Source: Desulfocapsa sp.
GTDB taxonomy: Bacteria; Desulfobacterota; Desulfobulbia; Desulfobulbales; Desulfocapsaceae
Direction of reading: 5' to 3'
DNA length: 64,000 bases
Assembly: GCA_030145625.1 (NCBI GenBank)
Contig: JAQYVF010000006.1
Span: 24,091-88,090 of the forward strand
Shown here: positions 8,213 through 17,298 of the stretch, in pieces
Position numbering within the stretch: position 1 is the first letter of the stretch
Layout: each line of letters begins with the position of its first letter
Notes under the pieces: generated by a model
Databases searched by the model: none
The model's input: the letters and a program-made list of their open reading frames with translations, nothing else
Told to the model about the DNA's origin: nothing
Translations under genes and position numbers: made by a program

Positions 8213-10486
8213 TTATTGGTTACTGTTATATAACGCAGCAAATTTATCCATTTTCTTTTGCAGTGACGAGGGGAGCTTCAGCTCATATTTTTGTAAATAT
8301 TCCGCGGCCATTCGGTGGGTGTTGAATATGGGAATATTGAGACAAAGATTCATGACCGCCTTGTCGATAAAGCGAGAGTGGGAACTGTCCGCATAAAAGT
8401 CCTGGAGAACAGTTGGCAGGGTCTTGTAAAAGGAGGCGGAGTCTTCGGTGTAGAGCAGGCTTTCTGGTGATTCACTGAGGTCGGCTACATCCACAGGGCC
8501 TTCGTGTCCGAATTTCCATCCGGTGGCACCATCATGGTATCCTTCAGCCCACCATCCGTCCATGATGGAAAAATTGGGTACCCCGTTCAATGCTGCTTTC
8601 ATACCACTGGTTCCAGATGCTTCCAGTGGACGTTTTGGGTTGTTGAGCCAGATGTGAACGCCTGCAACCATCATCTTGGCAATCTGCATATCATAATTGG
8701 GGATGAAAATGAGATTCGCCAGTCCTTGACTTTTGGTGTGCAGTTCTTCCTGGTAATCAAGAATAAGTTTGATCACTGATTTGCCCGGTTCATCTGCAGG
8801 GTGGGCCTTTCCTGAAAAGAGGAAATTGACCGGCCACTTATTTTTTATCAGAATGTCGCAGAGTGTATCAATATTGTCGAAGATGAGATCTGCACGTTTA
8901 TAGGTGGAGAAACGCCTGGCAAAACCGATGGTAAAGGCAGAAGGGTCGAGCTGGTTGTCGGGATCAATGAGGTTGGAGTAGTAGTTAGGGGGGTCTATCC
9001 AGGTACTTGTCATCTGGTTACGGTGACGAAGGAGCATGGTATTGATATACTTATAGAGGGTGTTTGAGTCCTTTGCCCATGCGCGACTGAGATAGGTACG
9101 GAACCGGTTGTTATTTCGAAGCTTTTTGACTTTTTGAAAGACTCCAGGGTCATCTCTCCAGTTTTTTAGCTGGGGGAAGGCATCAAAAGCTTCTGCCCTC
9201 GCTTCGCTGATCCAGGTCAGATGATGTACGCCATTGGTGATGGCGGTGATTTTGTCAACGGCTTCGGGAAACTGTTTGTGGGTGACATCTCTGTGCAATC
9301 TGCTGACACTGTTGGTGGTCCTGTTGACCCGCATGGCAAAGGTCGTAAAGTTATAGGAATGAGGGGTGTCTTTGTCCTGAGCGAGCAGTTCAAGGATATG
9401 ACGACAGGATTTGTGACTCATTCCTGCGTAGACGCTTTTGTCAAATCGGTCATGTCCGGCTTTGACAGGGGTGTGGATGGTGTAGACCAGCTTATGAGAG
9501 ACCTTTTCTGCTGCGGCCAGGATCTGTTTGTCACTGGCATGGGAAAAGTCGGAATGTTTGAGAGTGGCTTGCAGTTCTTCAGCAATAAGTTGCAGGGCTA
9601 CCACAACACCGTGCTGCTCATTGAGATGCAGGGTGTTTGATGTAATATCAAGTGCCTGCAGTACTGGAAGAACACCTGTGCCGAGCATTCTTCGCTGCGT
9701 GGCTTTTATGAATGAAGAATCGGAATTGTAGAGCTTGCCTGCGGCATCTTGAATAGGGGCAGGATTGTCTTTCAGGGAAAAATCAAGAAGGAGTTCCGGG
9801 ACAAAGAAATCCAGGGAATGATTAACTTCCATCTTCATCCATACATGGGCCGAGGCTATGGTCTCCTGGTCATGCTCATTGAAGAAGGGAATATGGACCT
9901 GTAGGGGGGCTTTTGGGTTTTTTGGATCGTGAAGGAGGTAGAGTCCGGGGGTCTCTTCCGGATGCCAGTCCACCGACTGGGATATCTGGCCGAGTTTGGA
10001 GTCGACTATCTGGGAAAAATAGCCATGCCGATAGAGCAGACTGACTGCGACAACAGGTATCCGGCAGTCGGCAAAACTTTTTAAGGTGTCCCCGGCAAGT
10101 ACCCCCAGGCCACCGCCATAGCAGGGGATTTTTTCAGGGCCATTGAACAGTTTCTTGGTAAATTGCTTGAGCTTGGAATCCATGCTGTCGGTTCGTTCAA
10201 GGTCCATCAGTCTGTCTTTGATGGGGTGAAAGACATCAGGATCGGCACCGATTTCCATGGAAATATAGACCACGGAATTTCCGTCGCTTGCGGTCAGGTT
10301 TTGCCAGACTTCATCAAAGAGTGTTTGGGGGACTCCGAAAAAAGTACCGAATCGATTTTTGGCAATCAGGGTGTGGATGTCTAGGTCGTTGTCAGATATG
10401 AGATTTTGATGCATAGTGTCTTCTGTGCTGAGGGGTGAGTTTTTGGAGATGTGTAGGTTCGTTTGTGTCAGTCCATAACCGGCCAT
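8213..10486 (-). CDS. glgP: alpha-glucan phosphorylase (GT35)
   Basis: A 757-residue glycogen/maltodextrin phosphorylase of the glycosyltransferase 35 family, releasing glucose-1-phosphate from alpha-1,4-glucans with pyridoxal phosphate. Conserved blocks are visible: the GGGLGVLAGDTLKSFAD region, NGVHHLTW, GFARRFSTYKRADLIF, and SGTSGMKAALNGVPNFSIMDGWW, whose Lys in SGTSGMK should carry the cofactor. The divergent short type (about 700-750 residues) fits better than E. coli MalP/GlgP. The start is uncertain: the ATG at 10486 adds 24 polar residues that look unconserved, and an in-frame ATG at 10414 (MHQNLISDN) is equally plausible. No other glycogen gene lies nearby. Confidence 0.9.
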   Translation of the reverse strand: MAGYGLTQTNLHISKNSPLSTEDTMHQNLISDNDLDIHTLIAKNRFGTFFGVPQTLFDEVWQNLTASDGNSVVYISMEIGADPDVFHPIKDRLMDLERTDSMDSKLKQFTKKLFNGPEKIPCYGGGLGVLAGDTLKSFADCRIPVVAVSLLYRHGYFSQIVDSKLGQISQSVDWHPEETPGLYLLHDPKNPKAPLQVHIPFFNEHDQETIASAHVWMKMEVNHSLDFFVPELLLDFSLKDNPAPIQDAAGKLYNSDSSFIKATQRRMLGTGVLPVLQALDITSNTLHLNEQHGVVVALQLIAEELQATLKHSDFSHASDKQILAAAEKVSHKLVYTIHTPVKAGHDRFDKSVYAGMSHKSCRHILELLAQDKDTPHSYNFTTFAMRVNRTTNSVSRLHRDVTHKQFPEAVDKITAITNGVHHLTWISEARAEAFDAFPQLKNWRDDPGVFQKVKKLRNNNRFRTYLSRAWAKDSNTLYKYINTMLLRHRNQMTSTWIDPPNYYSNLIDPDNQLDPSAFTIGFARRFSTYKRADLIFDNIDTLCDILIKNKWPVNFLFSGKAHPADEPGKSVIKLILDYQEELHTKSQGLANLIFIPNYDMQIAKMMVAGVHIWLNNPKRPLEASGTSGMKAALNGVPNFSIMDGWWAEGYHDGATGWKFGHEGPVDVADLSESPESLLYTEDSASFYKTLPTVLQDFYADSSHSRFIDKAVMNLCLNIPIFNTHRMAAEYLQKYELKLPSSLQKKMDKFAALYNSNQ

Positions 10487-10539
10487 TTTTCTCTAACTGT
10501 CTGTTGCTCCAAAAAATAATCTTTTGGATAGCAGAGAGA

Positions 10540-10665
10540 TGCACCCCAAGGGTACTTGTACCTGTAGTTAGGGTGATTCTTGCAGGGCACCTGCGGTAAA
10601 ATTTATCGAGCTCCTCAATTGAGAAAAACTTTCTCATTGATGGACAGGTACCAGTCCGTATTTTT
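10540..10665 (-). repeat. decayed MITE-like repeat copy
   Basis: This stretch shares ATGCACCCCAAGGG and CTTGCAGGGCACCTGCGGTA, followed by AAATTTATC and a CCTCAATT block, with the interior of the MITE at 41372-41539. It carries about 24 extra bases between the two blocks and has lost recognisable left terminal repeat and target duplication. It appears to be an old, degenerate relative. Confidence 0.5.
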
Positions 10666-11108
10666 TCTTCGTTATATTTCTGGTATGCACATATTTGAGG
10701 CTAGTCTTAAATGTAGAGGTATGGGGAATATTAATCAAGCTTAAAGCTCTCTATAAAGTAACTCCGGTTCACGAATGATCCCTGGTGCTTTTTATAAGGA
10801 CCTATTTAAAAGAGTTAAGTCCTTTGACAATAGACACTAACTCTAAAACTTATTAGCTTTTTTTTATTTTTTGTCATAGAAAAATAGGAGAGTTACATAT
10901 AACGTATTAAAAAAAGATGAGTGTTTCCGGAAGAGAGGAAAACCGGTTGGATCTGTTCGTTCTCTTTTGAACCTTGTTTTTATCCGGGGAAAACGCCTGG
11001 TATTTTCTGAGAAATAGAATTAGACTAATAAATTGATTTTAATATTTCAAAACTTTTGTAGAGACTATTTTTTTTTTAATATATTAGTTTGTCCACAGAG
11101 AGGAGATT
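10666..11108. other. AT-rich intergenic region before pal
   Basis: About 440 bases with no supported gene. A possible sigma-70 promoter pointing to the pal-like gene is TTGTCA (10871-10876), 17 bases, TACATA (10894-10899). Otherwise it consists of A/T runs. Confidence 0.4.
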
Positions 11109-11621
11109 ATGAACTGTAGAAACAGCGTTTGTCTGGGAATCGTTATGGCATATTTTTTTCTGTTCTTGGTCGGGTGTTCCGGCAAAAAAGCTTCAGAACA
11201 GGATGTTGCAGCAGAGCAAGACCCGGCAGCCATTGGGAAAGTAGAGCCCTTGGAGTCCAAGACCACTGGCATTATGGAGGGGCGCACCTCGGGGCCTATG
11301 TTGCCGATTTATTTCGATTTTGATAATTATTCAATTCGAGCTGATCAACAACCGCGGATTCAGGTAAATGCGGATTTTTTGAAGAAAGAAGAAGGTGTGA
11401 AGATAAGGATAGAAGGAAACTGTGATCCCAAGGGAACCCGGGAGTATAATCTGGCTCTTGGGGAGAAACGGGCGCTCAGTGCTAAAAAATATCTCATCAA
11501 CCTTGGTGTATCTCCGGATCGTGTGACCACGGTCAGTTTTGGCGAGGAGAAAATACTGGTTCATGGGCATGATGAGATGGTTTGGGCTCAAAACCGTCGT
11601 GATGATTTTATTATTGAGTAA
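11109..11621 (+). CDS. pal: OmpA/Pal-like outer membrane lipoprotein
   Basis: A 170-residue lipoprotein with a signal peptide ending in the lipobox LVGC, so Cys23 should be lipidated and the protein anchored in the outer membrane. The C-terminal 115 residues are an OmpA-type peptidoglycan-binding domain: IYFDFDNYSIRAD, then EGNCDPKGTREYNLALGEKRA split over the motif, where the Asp and Arg that hold diaminopimelate are present. This is the Pal pattern (GHADERGTPEYN-type). AGAGGAG precedes the ATG. Unusually, no tolQRAB genes are adjacent, so it may be Pal itself or a paralogue. A MITE lies just downstream. Confidence 0.82.
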   Translation: MNCRNSVCLGIVMAYFFLFLVGCSGKKASEQDVAAEQDPAAIGKVEPLESKTTGIMEGRTSGPMLPIYFDFDNYSIRADQQPRIQVNADFLKKEEGVKIRIEGNCDPKGTREYNLALGEKRALSAKKYLINLGVSPDRVTTVSFGEEKILVHGHDEMVWAQNRRDDFIIE

Positions 11622-11650
11622 CATTTGGAACTGGTAATTTTTTTCCTTAA

Positions 11651-11791
11651 GGGTATCTTGAAAAATTAGAATTTTCGTTTAAAATCGAGGCATGAGATAA
11701 ATTTTACCGCAGGCATATATTCGATATTCCGAGGATAAAATTTATCTCATAACGAAGAGTTTGGGCGAAAAAGCAATTTTGCAAGGTGGCC
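11651..11791. mobile_element. MITE, 141 bp, full-length copy
   Basis: A non-coding element with imperfect terminal inverted repeats of about 28 bp: GGGTATCTTGAAAAATTAG at one end, and GGCCACCTTGCAAAATTGC read inward from the other. It is flanked by a perfect 4-bp direct duplication TTAA (11647-11650 and 11792-11795). Inside is a second inverted repeat, ATGAGATAAATTTTA with TAAAATTTATCTCAT. It is similar to the elements at 41372-41539 and 56818-56854 and cannot encode a transposase, so it would depend on one elsewhere. Confidence 0.85.
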
Positions 11792-11912
11792 TTAAGTCTT
11801 TTAGCTGAATACCTGAATCGTTTCGATAACACTCTATAGTAGTAATAATAATATTCCTCTCATTTCGGGGAATAGAGAAGTGTAAATCCATATAATAAAC
11901 AGGAGAAAAAAG

Positions 11913-12440
11913 ATGTTGAAACGTATATTGCTGACAGTTACCCTGATGGTTCTTGCTACTTTTGCACTGGATAGCACCAGCGTTCGTGCTGAAGGGACAA
12001 AGATTGGGGTGATGAATATTCAGCAGATCATTCTCGAATCTTCTGCAGGTCGCAAGGCAAAAGATATTTTTGAGAAAAGAATGAATGAATTGCAGTCTAA
12101 ATTCAAGTCCGAGCAGGATGCGCTGGTTACTCTGCAGCAGGAAATTGAAAAGAAAAGCTCAGCCTGGAGTGCTGAGAAAAAAGGTGAAAAGGTCCGCGAA
12201 CTGCAGAAAAAACAGCGTGATCTGCAGGTAAAAAGTGAAGATGCACAGATCGAGCTCAAGCAACTGCAGGACAAGGAGTTGGAGCCTATTTTCAAGATGC
12301 TGCAGACTGTTGTTAATACCTATGGTCAGAAGAATGGTTACCTCGTGATCCTGGACTCCAAGGTTGGTGTCCTTTTTGCTGCCAATGGTGTTGACATCAC
12401 TGAAGAGGTGAAAAAGGAACTGGACAAGCGAATGAAATAA
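11913..12440 (+). CDS. skp: OmpH/Skp-like periplasmic chaperone
   Basis: A 175-residue secreted protein of the OmpH/Skp family, which holds unfolded outer-membrane proteins in the periplasm. It has a clear signal peptide (MLKRILLTVTLMVLATFAL, cleavage after SVRA), then IGVMNIQQIILES, the family's first conserved strand, followed by a long charged helical arm (residues about 50-130) and a closing GYLVILDSKVGVLFA strand. The length matches the family. AGGAG precedes the ATG at 11913. It stands alone rather than beside bamA or lpxD. A strong terminator follows. Confidence 0.85.
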   Translation: MLKRILLTVTLMVLATFALDSTSVRAEGTKIGVMNIQQIILESSAGRKAKDIFEKRMNELQSKFKSEQDALVTLQQEIEKKSSAWSAEKKGEKVRELQKKQRDLQVKSEDAQIELKQLQDKELEPIFKMLQTVVNTYGQKNGYLVILDSKVGVLFAANGVDITEEVKKELDKRMK

Positions 12441-12475
12441 GAATTGCCTGTTCTTTCTGATTTTTTCTTTTTGCT

Positions 12476-12512
12476 AACGATGCAGGGGACGTGGTCCTCT
12501 GCATCGTTTTTC
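12476..12512 (+). terminator. intrinsic terminator after skp
   Basis: A 14-bp stem, AACGATGCAGGGGA (12476-12489) with TCCTCTGCATCGTT (12495-12508), one G-T pair, followed by TTTTC. Confidence 0.85.
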
Positions 12513-12539
12513 TTTGTCCGTAAAATATGATAAAAATCC

Positions 12540-13364
12540 ATGCAGCCTCTTGAGTTTATAAAATTTACCCCCCGAACCAACTGCGGCGAATGCGGGTATG
12601 CCGCTTGTCTGGCCTTTGCTGCGGCCGTTACGAAGGGTGGAGAGGATCCGGGTAAATGTCCCTATATTGACCAGTCTCTCCTTGGAGATGAATTTGGCAC
12701 TCAGGAAAGGGGCAAAGATGGATTGCATGGAGTGGCAAAACTCCTTGATGAGAAGGATCTGGCACTGGTGGCTCATCTTAAGGAGAAGACCAGTGTGATT
12801 GATTTTTCTTCGGTGGCAGAATCAATAGGCTGTAATTGGTCCGGCCCTGAAGAGGATTGCCTTTTTTTCAGGTTTCTTGGACAGGAAGTAGAGCTCTCTC
12901 ATAAAGGTGTTCTTATTGATGGGAAAGAGGTTGAAGACCCCAGGGATCAGATTTTGCTCTACAACTATGTGCATTTCGGTGTTGGTGGCCGGGAACCGAA
13001 GCAGCAATGGATCGGGATGGAGTCTCTACCCAATTCCATCTCTAAAATTCGCACCCTGCGAGTCTACTGTGAGGAGCGGATAGCGGCATATTTTACAGGC
13101 TGTCCCGACCTGCTCAAACAACGTGCCTCCGCATTGGATGCTGTTTTTCAGGAAAATGCGGAGCAAAGTTGTACTGCTGCCTTTTTGGTACCGGCGCTGC
13201 CGCGCCTGCCCCTGTTTGTCCTTTTCTGGGACGAAGAGAAAGAGGACAATTTTCCATCAAAAGTAAAGGTCCTTTTTGATCAGAACGTCTTGGATTTTCT
13301 TGATATAGAATCGTTGGTTTTCGCCGCAGAAAGGATGGCCGAGCGCTGGGTGCACCAGGAATAG
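12540..13364 (+). CDS. DUF3786 protein with N-terminal Fe-S motif
   Basis: A 274-residue protein combining an N-terminal four-cysteine motif with a DUF3786-like body. The motif NCGECGYAACLAF followed by a Cys before PY is the (Fe-S)-cluster module found in corrinoid/acetyl-CoA synthase subunits and in RnfB-like proteins, and should bind a [4Fe-4S] cluster. The rest contains YVHFGVGGREPKQQWIGMESLPNSISK, split by me, which resembles DUF3786 proteins of anaerobes. Function is unknown. It starts 28 bases after a terminator, has no clear ribosome site, and lies 15 bp before the heptose kinase gene, suggesting a shared transcript. Confidence 0.75.
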   Translation: MQPLEFIKFTPRTNCGECGYAACLAFAAAVTKGGEDPGKCPYIDQSLLGDEFGTQERGKDGLHGVAKLLDEKDLALVAHLKEKTSVIDFSSVAESIGCNWSGPEEDCLFFRFLGQEVELSHKGVLIDGKEVEDPRDQILLYNYVHFGVGGREPKQQWIGMESLPNSISKIRTLRVYCEERIAAYFTGCPDLLKQRASALDAVFQENAEQSCTAAFLVPALPRLPLFVLFWDEEKEDNFPSKVKVLFDQNVLDFLDIESLVFAAERMAERWVHQE

Positions 13365-13379
13365 TTACGAGTTGAGGAG

Positions 13380-14405
13380 ATGATGAGCGAGTTGGAAGAT
13401 CTGGTACAGCAGATTGCCGGGAAAAAAATCCTGGTGGTAGGCGATATTATTGTAGATCATTTTGTATGGGGAACGGTAAGCAGAATTTCTCCGGAAGCCC
13501 CGGTTCCCGTGGTCAATGTAACCAAGGAAGAATTGCTGCTTGGCGGTGGCGCCAACGTCCTGCACAACATTTATTCCCTGGGGGCAGAGGCTGTCCTCTG
13601 TGGGATTGTAGGAGCTGATGAGATGGGGGGCCGTCTTAAGGGATTATTGCAGGACCTGGGCGCTTCTACCCGCGGCCTTGTGCAAGGGAAACGGCCGACA
13701 ACGGTAAAGACCCGGGTTGTGGCTCAGGGGCAGCAGGTGGTCCGTTTTGATCGGGAACAGACCGGCAGTCCCTCTGAAAAAACGATTGAGGCCATGAATG
13801 TTTTTCTTGCGGAAAATGTTTCTGATTTTGATGCAATAATCATCTCTGATTATTACAAGGGAGTTATCTCCAAGCCTCTGATGAATCAGCTTCTGATCCG
13901 GGTGGCTGAGGTAGAAAAAGAGACTGGGAGAAAGATACCGGTGGTTGTTGACCCCAAACCGGAGCAACCGGATCGTTTTTATGGGGCAAGCCTTATTACC
14001 CCCAACCATATTGAAGCAGAAAAGATGTCGGGTACACATATCCATAACATAGAAGAGCTTCGAGTTGCAGCCGAACTTCTGCTGCAAAAAGTTGGTTGTC
14101 AGGCAGTTCTCATAACACGGGGGGAAGCGGGGATGGCTCTGCTGGAGAAGGGAAAAAAATTGGTTTCCATTCCCACCACTGCCCGTGAAGTCTTTGATGT
14201 GACCGGCGCAGGTGATACCGTGATTGCAGTCCTGGCACTGGGGCTAGCTGCTGGTGCTCCCTTTGGTGAAGCGGCAGCTCTTGCTAATATTGCTGCCGGG
14301 GTGGTGGTCGGCAAGGTTGGAACCGCCACTGTCAGTCAGGAAGAACTGCTCGCGGTGTTGCATGGCGAGGAGAAAATTGAAACAGTATTTACAAGCTGCG
14401 GGTGA
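13380..14405 (+). CDS. hldA: D-glycero-beta-D-manno-heptose-7-phosphate kinase
   Basis: A 341-residue PfkB/ribokinase-fold kinase of the RfaE domain I type, phosphorylating heptose-7-phosphate at C1 for lipopolysaccharide core synthesis. Family signatures are GDIIVDHFVWGTVSRISPEAPVP near the N-terminus (diagnostic for RfaE1) and the catalytic anion hole with Asp in DVTGAGDTV. It lacks the nucleotidylyltransferase domain of fused HldE, so a separate HldC/RfaE2 is expected elsewhere. TTGAGGAG lies immediately before overlapping ATGs at 13380 and 13383; either is possible. Its stop overlaps the start region of the yicC gene. Confidence 0.9.
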   Translation: MMSELEDLVQQIAGKKILVVGDIIVDHFVWGTVSRISPEAPVPVVNVTKEELLLGGGANVLHNIYSLGAEAVLCGIVGADEMGGRLKGLLQDLGASTRGLVQGKRPTTVKTRVVAQGQQVVRFDREQTGSPSEKTIEAMNVFLAENVSDFDAIIISDYYKGVISKPLMNQLLIRVAEVEKETGRKIPVVVDPKPEQPDRFYGASLITPNHIEAEKMSGTHIHNIEELRVAAELLLQKVGCQAVLITRGEAGMALLEKGKKLVSIPTTAREVFDVTGAGDTVIAVLALGLAAGAPFGEAAALANIAAGVVVGKVGTATVSQEELLAVLHGEEKIETVFTSCG

Positions 14406-14410
14406 CACGT

Positions 14411-15292
14411 ATGTCCAGTAAAAGTATGACCGGGTTCGGCAGGGGAGAGACAGAGGCGGGAGGCAGGATGTGGACCGTTGAGATTCGCTGCGTCAACCAC
14501 CGTTATCTTGATCTCAAAATCAAATTGCCGAGAGGCTATGCCGGACTCGAGGAACGGGTGCGAAAAACAGTGGCTGCAACTCTTTCGCGTGGCCGAGTGG
14601 ATGTCCTGCTTTCGGTTAGCGGGGATTTCTCTGATCTCATGGAGATGCGGGCGAATACCAGTCTTGCGCTTATTTACCGTGATGCCTTGGCTGACCTTGG
14701 TAAAACACTTGACCTGAATAATGATACCACACTTTCGCAGCTTGCGTCCTATCCGGATGTCCTTGTTCGAGAGCAGCGGACAGAGGATTTGGATGCGGTT
14801 TGGGACTCCATGGAGTCTGCCTTGAAAGAGGCGCTGGTTACCTGTGATACCATGCGAAGTCAGGAGGGAGATGCCATGGCCAGGGATCTTCAGGAGCGGC
14901 TGGATAATTTTTCCCGGGTTGTGCATGATATTGAGGCTGCCATCCCTGAACTCCTGCAGCGCCGAGAACAGAACCTGAAAGAGCGGCTGCAGAAACTCCT
15001 CGACAATGTCCAGCTCGATCCGCAGCGTCTGGCCCAGGAAATAGCGATTCTTGCCGATAAAACTGATGTTACAGAAGAAATTGTTCGTTTATATAGTCAT
15101 ATCAGTCAGTTCCGTTCTTTTCTCGAGTCGGAAGAGGCGACCGGTCGAAAGATCGATTTTCTTCTTCAGGAATTTCTGCGCGAGGTCAATACAATGGCTT
15201 CTAAGATTAATGATGCGACCATTGCCCATCTCACAGTAGAACTCAAAAGCGAACTGGAGAAGATGCGGGAACAGGTGCAGAATATTGAGTAG
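14411..15292 (+). CDS. yicC: YicC/YloC family endoribonuclease
   Basis: A 293-residue YicC-family protein. Members act as manganese-dependent endoribonucleases in the cytoplasm. The N-terminus SMTGFGRGE is the family signature, followed by EIRCVNHRYLDLK and the C-terminal FLLQEFLREVNTMASKIND block that characterises the domain. The ATG at 14411 is chosen over a GTG at 14402 because it follows GGGTGA at suitable distance and fits the conserved N-terminus. It begins the run yicC, remA-like, gmk, which is a conserved neighbourhood in many bacteria. Confidence 0.9.
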   Translation: MSSKSMTGFGRGETEAGGRMWTVEIRCVNHRYLDLKIKLPRGYAGLEERVRKTVAATLSRGRVDVLLSVSGDFSDLMEMRANTSLALIYRDALADLGKTLDLNNDTTLSQLASYPDVLVREQRTEDLDAVWDSMESALKEALVTCDTMRSQEGDAMARDLQERLDNFSRVVHDIEAAIPELLQRREQNLKERLQKLLDNVQLDPQRLAQEIAILADKTDVTEEIVRLYSHISQFRSFLESEEATGRKIDFLLQEFLREVNTMASKINDATIAHLTVELKSELEKMREQVQNIE

Positions 15293-15370
15293 TGGGCTGT
15301 AGGGTAGGCTGGCAGGAATTTTTATGGGCCACTGAAATGCTAAGCGATCTGATCAGGGTAAACAACTTCT

Positions 15371-15655
15371 ATGCAACTGATTAATATTGGATTTGGAAAT
15401 ACGGTGATGGTTAATCGGATCATTGCCGTGATCAACACTGGTTCTTCACCGGCGCGGAAATTGAAGGAATTGGCAAAGGAGTCAGGGCAATTGGTGGATG
15501 TGACGGAGGGACGGCGGACCAGGTCTCTTCTGATTATGGATTCTAATCATGTTATCCTCTCCTCCATTCAGCCCGATACCATTAGTCAGCGCCTGGCAGT
15601 TTTGCAGCAAAGCCTGCATTTAAACAGGGCACTGACGGGAAAGGAGACAGAATAG
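15371..15655 (+). CDS. remA: RemA-like DUF370 protein
   Basis: A 94-residue protein of the DUF370/RemA family. In Bacillus RemA is a DNA-binding activator of matrix and osmoprotection genes; in proteobacteria the role is untested. Diagnostic residues are LINIGFGN at the start, RIIAVI, SSPARKLKE, and VDVTEGRRTRSLLIMDS. It lies between yicC and gmk, 1 bp before the latter, the usual position for this family, so it belongs to the operon. Whether it acts as a transcription factor here is inferred only from the family. Confidence 0.88.
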   Translation: MQLINIGFGNTVMVNRIIAVINTGSSPARKLKELAKESGQLVDVTEGRRTRSLLIMDSNHVILSSIQPDTISQRLAVLQQSLHLNRALTGKETE

Positions 15656-15656
15656 G

Positions 15657-16274
15657 ATGTCAGTAAAAGGACAACTTTTTATCCTCTCAGCTCCCTCGGG
15701 GGCAGGCAAAACAACCATTCTGAAAAAAGTGATGGCCCAAGTGCCTGGGCTTGCCTTTTCAGTTTCTCACACCACCAGGTCGCCGCGCAGTGGTGAGGAA
15801 AATGGTGTCGATTATCACTTTGTCTCAGTTGAAGAGTTTCAGGCCATGCGTGATAAGGGACTTTTTCTTGAATGGGCAGAAGTTCATGAAAATTTTTACG
15901 GAACCAGTCGACCCGCAATTATGAAGCAGCTTGCGCGGGGCCTGGATATTGTCCTCGATATAGATGTCCAAGGGGCAGCCATTATTTCAAGGGATGCAAC
16001 AGTGCCCGCCGTCTCTGTTTTTATTGCTCCGCCGACACTTTTAGAATTGGAAAAGCGGCTGCGGGGAAGGGGGACGGACAGTGAAGAGACCATTGAGCTG
16101 CGTCTGAATAATACTGCTTGGGAAATGGAATCGGCACCTGATTATAATTATCTGGTGATTAACGATTCACTGGAAGAGGCCGTCACCACTCTAAAGGCCG
16201 TGATTATTGCCGAACGGAGCCGCGGCCACAGACTACCAACAGGTGAACCCATAGTGCTGGTGAATAAAACGTGA
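15657..16274 (+). CDS. gmk: guanylate kinase
   Basis: A 205-residue guanylate kinase converting GMP and ATP to GDP and ADP. The P-loop SAPSGAGKTT, the GMP-binding segment SHTTRSPRSGEENGVDYHF, and DIDVQGA are all intact, and length matches the E. coli enzyme (207). It follows the remA-like gene by one base and overlaps the rlmB start by four (GTGA), so translation is likely coupled. Confidence 0.96.
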   Translation: MSVKGQLFILSAPSGAGKTTILKKVMAQVPGLAFSVSHTTRSPRSGEENGVDYHFVSVEEFQAMRDKGLFLEWAEVHENFYGTSRPAIMKQLARGLDIVLDIDVQGAAIISRDATVPAVSVFIAPPTLLELEKRLRGRGTDSEETIELRLNNTAWEMESAPDYNYLVINDSLEEAVTTLKAVIIAERSRGHRLPTGEPIVLVNKT

Positions 16275-17074
16275 GAAAAAAAGAGAACAACCATAAGGGG
16301 AATGAGCGCAAAATTCGTCTCAGTGATGATCTGCTCTGGGGAATTCATCCCGTATATGAAGCCCTGGAGCAGGAAGCAGAGCGTATCAGCGAAATCATCG
16401 TGGTTAAGGACAGGAAGGGCGGTAAGCGTGAGGAGATTATTGAAAGTGCGCGCAGAGCAGGGATAAAAACTTCCTTTGTTTCTTCTCTTCGACTGACCGG
16501 AGAAGAGGCCTCACAGGTTCGTCATCAGGGTGTGGTGGCTCGAATGTCTCAAACGAAGCTGATGCCTTTTGACGATTTGGTGGAGAAATTCACAACCTTG
16601 GTGGCCAGCGGTATGAATCCTAGGCTTATTGTTCTCGATTCTCTGCAGGATCCTCATAATGTGGGAGCTATTATTCGCTCTGCCCATGCCTCAGGAATGA
16701 ATGGGGTTCTCTTGACCAGGGAACGTTCTGCCCCCATTGGGGGAACTGCTGCAAAATCTGCGGCCGGGGCCATGTCCCATATTGATATCTGTCAGGTGAC
16801 AAATCTGTCAAATGCTCTGCAAACCCTCAAAAAATCTGGTGCCTGGATTTTTGGCGCCGTAAAAGATTCTGAGGCTCAGTCCTTGTATAAAGCAGACCTG
16901 GCCGTCCCGGCCTGTGTGGTTGTGGGGAGTGAGGGGCAGGGTATACGCCCTCTGGTGCGGAAGCAATGCGATGTTCTTATTTCTATCCCCATGGAAGGAC
17001 AACTGGACTCTCTGAACAGCTCTGTGGCAGCAGGGGTGATTATGTTCGAGATGCTAAGGCAGCGTAATGTGTGA
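16271..17074 (+). CDS. rlmB: 23S rRNA 2'-O-methyltransferase, TrmH/SpoU family
   Basis: A 267-residue SPOUT methyltransferase of the RlmB type, likely methylating the ribose of G2251 in 23S rRNA. It has an N-terminal substrate-binding domain (LLWGIHPVYEAL, SLRLTGEEASQVRHQGVVA) and the C-terminal knot with the three SpoU motifs: LDSLQDPHNVGAIIRSA, VVGSEGQGI, and IPMEGQLDSLNSSVAAGV. It starts at GTG 16271, overlapping gmk. A C-terminal family of tRNA methylases (TrmH) is an alternative, but the N-terminal domain favours RlmB. Confidence 0.9.
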   Translation: MRKKENNHKGNERKIRLSDDLLWGIHPVYEALEQEAERISEIIVVKDRKGGKREEIIESARRAGIKTSFVSSLRLTGEEASQVRHQGVVARMSQTKLMPFDDLVEKFTTLVASGMNPRLIVLDSLQDPHNVGAIIRSAHASGMNGVLLTRERSAPIGGTAAKSAAGAMSHIDICQVTNLSNALQTLKKSGAWIFGAVKDSEAQSLYKADLAVPACVVVGSEGQGIRPLVRKQCDVLISIPMEGQLDSLNSSVAAGVIMFEMLRQRNV

Positions 17075-17298
17075 GTGCTGAAGAGACGGAGTCGTCTGCA
17101 CCTGCTGTGAATCAGCAGCTCGGCTATAACCGAGCTTGCCGACGCGGGGCCGGGGTGCCAGCACCTTGAGGGCCTGCATGGCATCTACAGTATTGCAGTT
17201 GCACCCTGCACATCCATGAGGCTGCAGTCTAAAAAAGGATGAGACCAATAGAGCCTGTCAGGCAATGAATCAGTCCAATCCTCGAGGTCACAGACGGT
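17075..17298. other. convergent intergenic region
   Basis: About 220 GC-rich bases between the converging rlmB and S1-protein genes. Short palindromes (CTGCTGTGAATCAGCAG at 17099-17115, CTCGGCTATAACCGAG at 17118-17133) can fold as hairpins but lack U-tracts. A 64-codon minus frame (17054-17248) begins at TTG without a ribosome site and is not called. Confidence 0.4.

Noticed and set aside
10415..10486. Firm choice of start for the alpha-glucan phosphorylase
   Set aside because: Neither ATG 10486 nor ATG 10414 has a decisive ribosome site; left open.
17054..17248. 64-codon minus-strand frame with clustered cysteines
   Set aside because: TTG start without a ribosome site, overlaps the end of rlmB, and no family recognised; kept only as a note.
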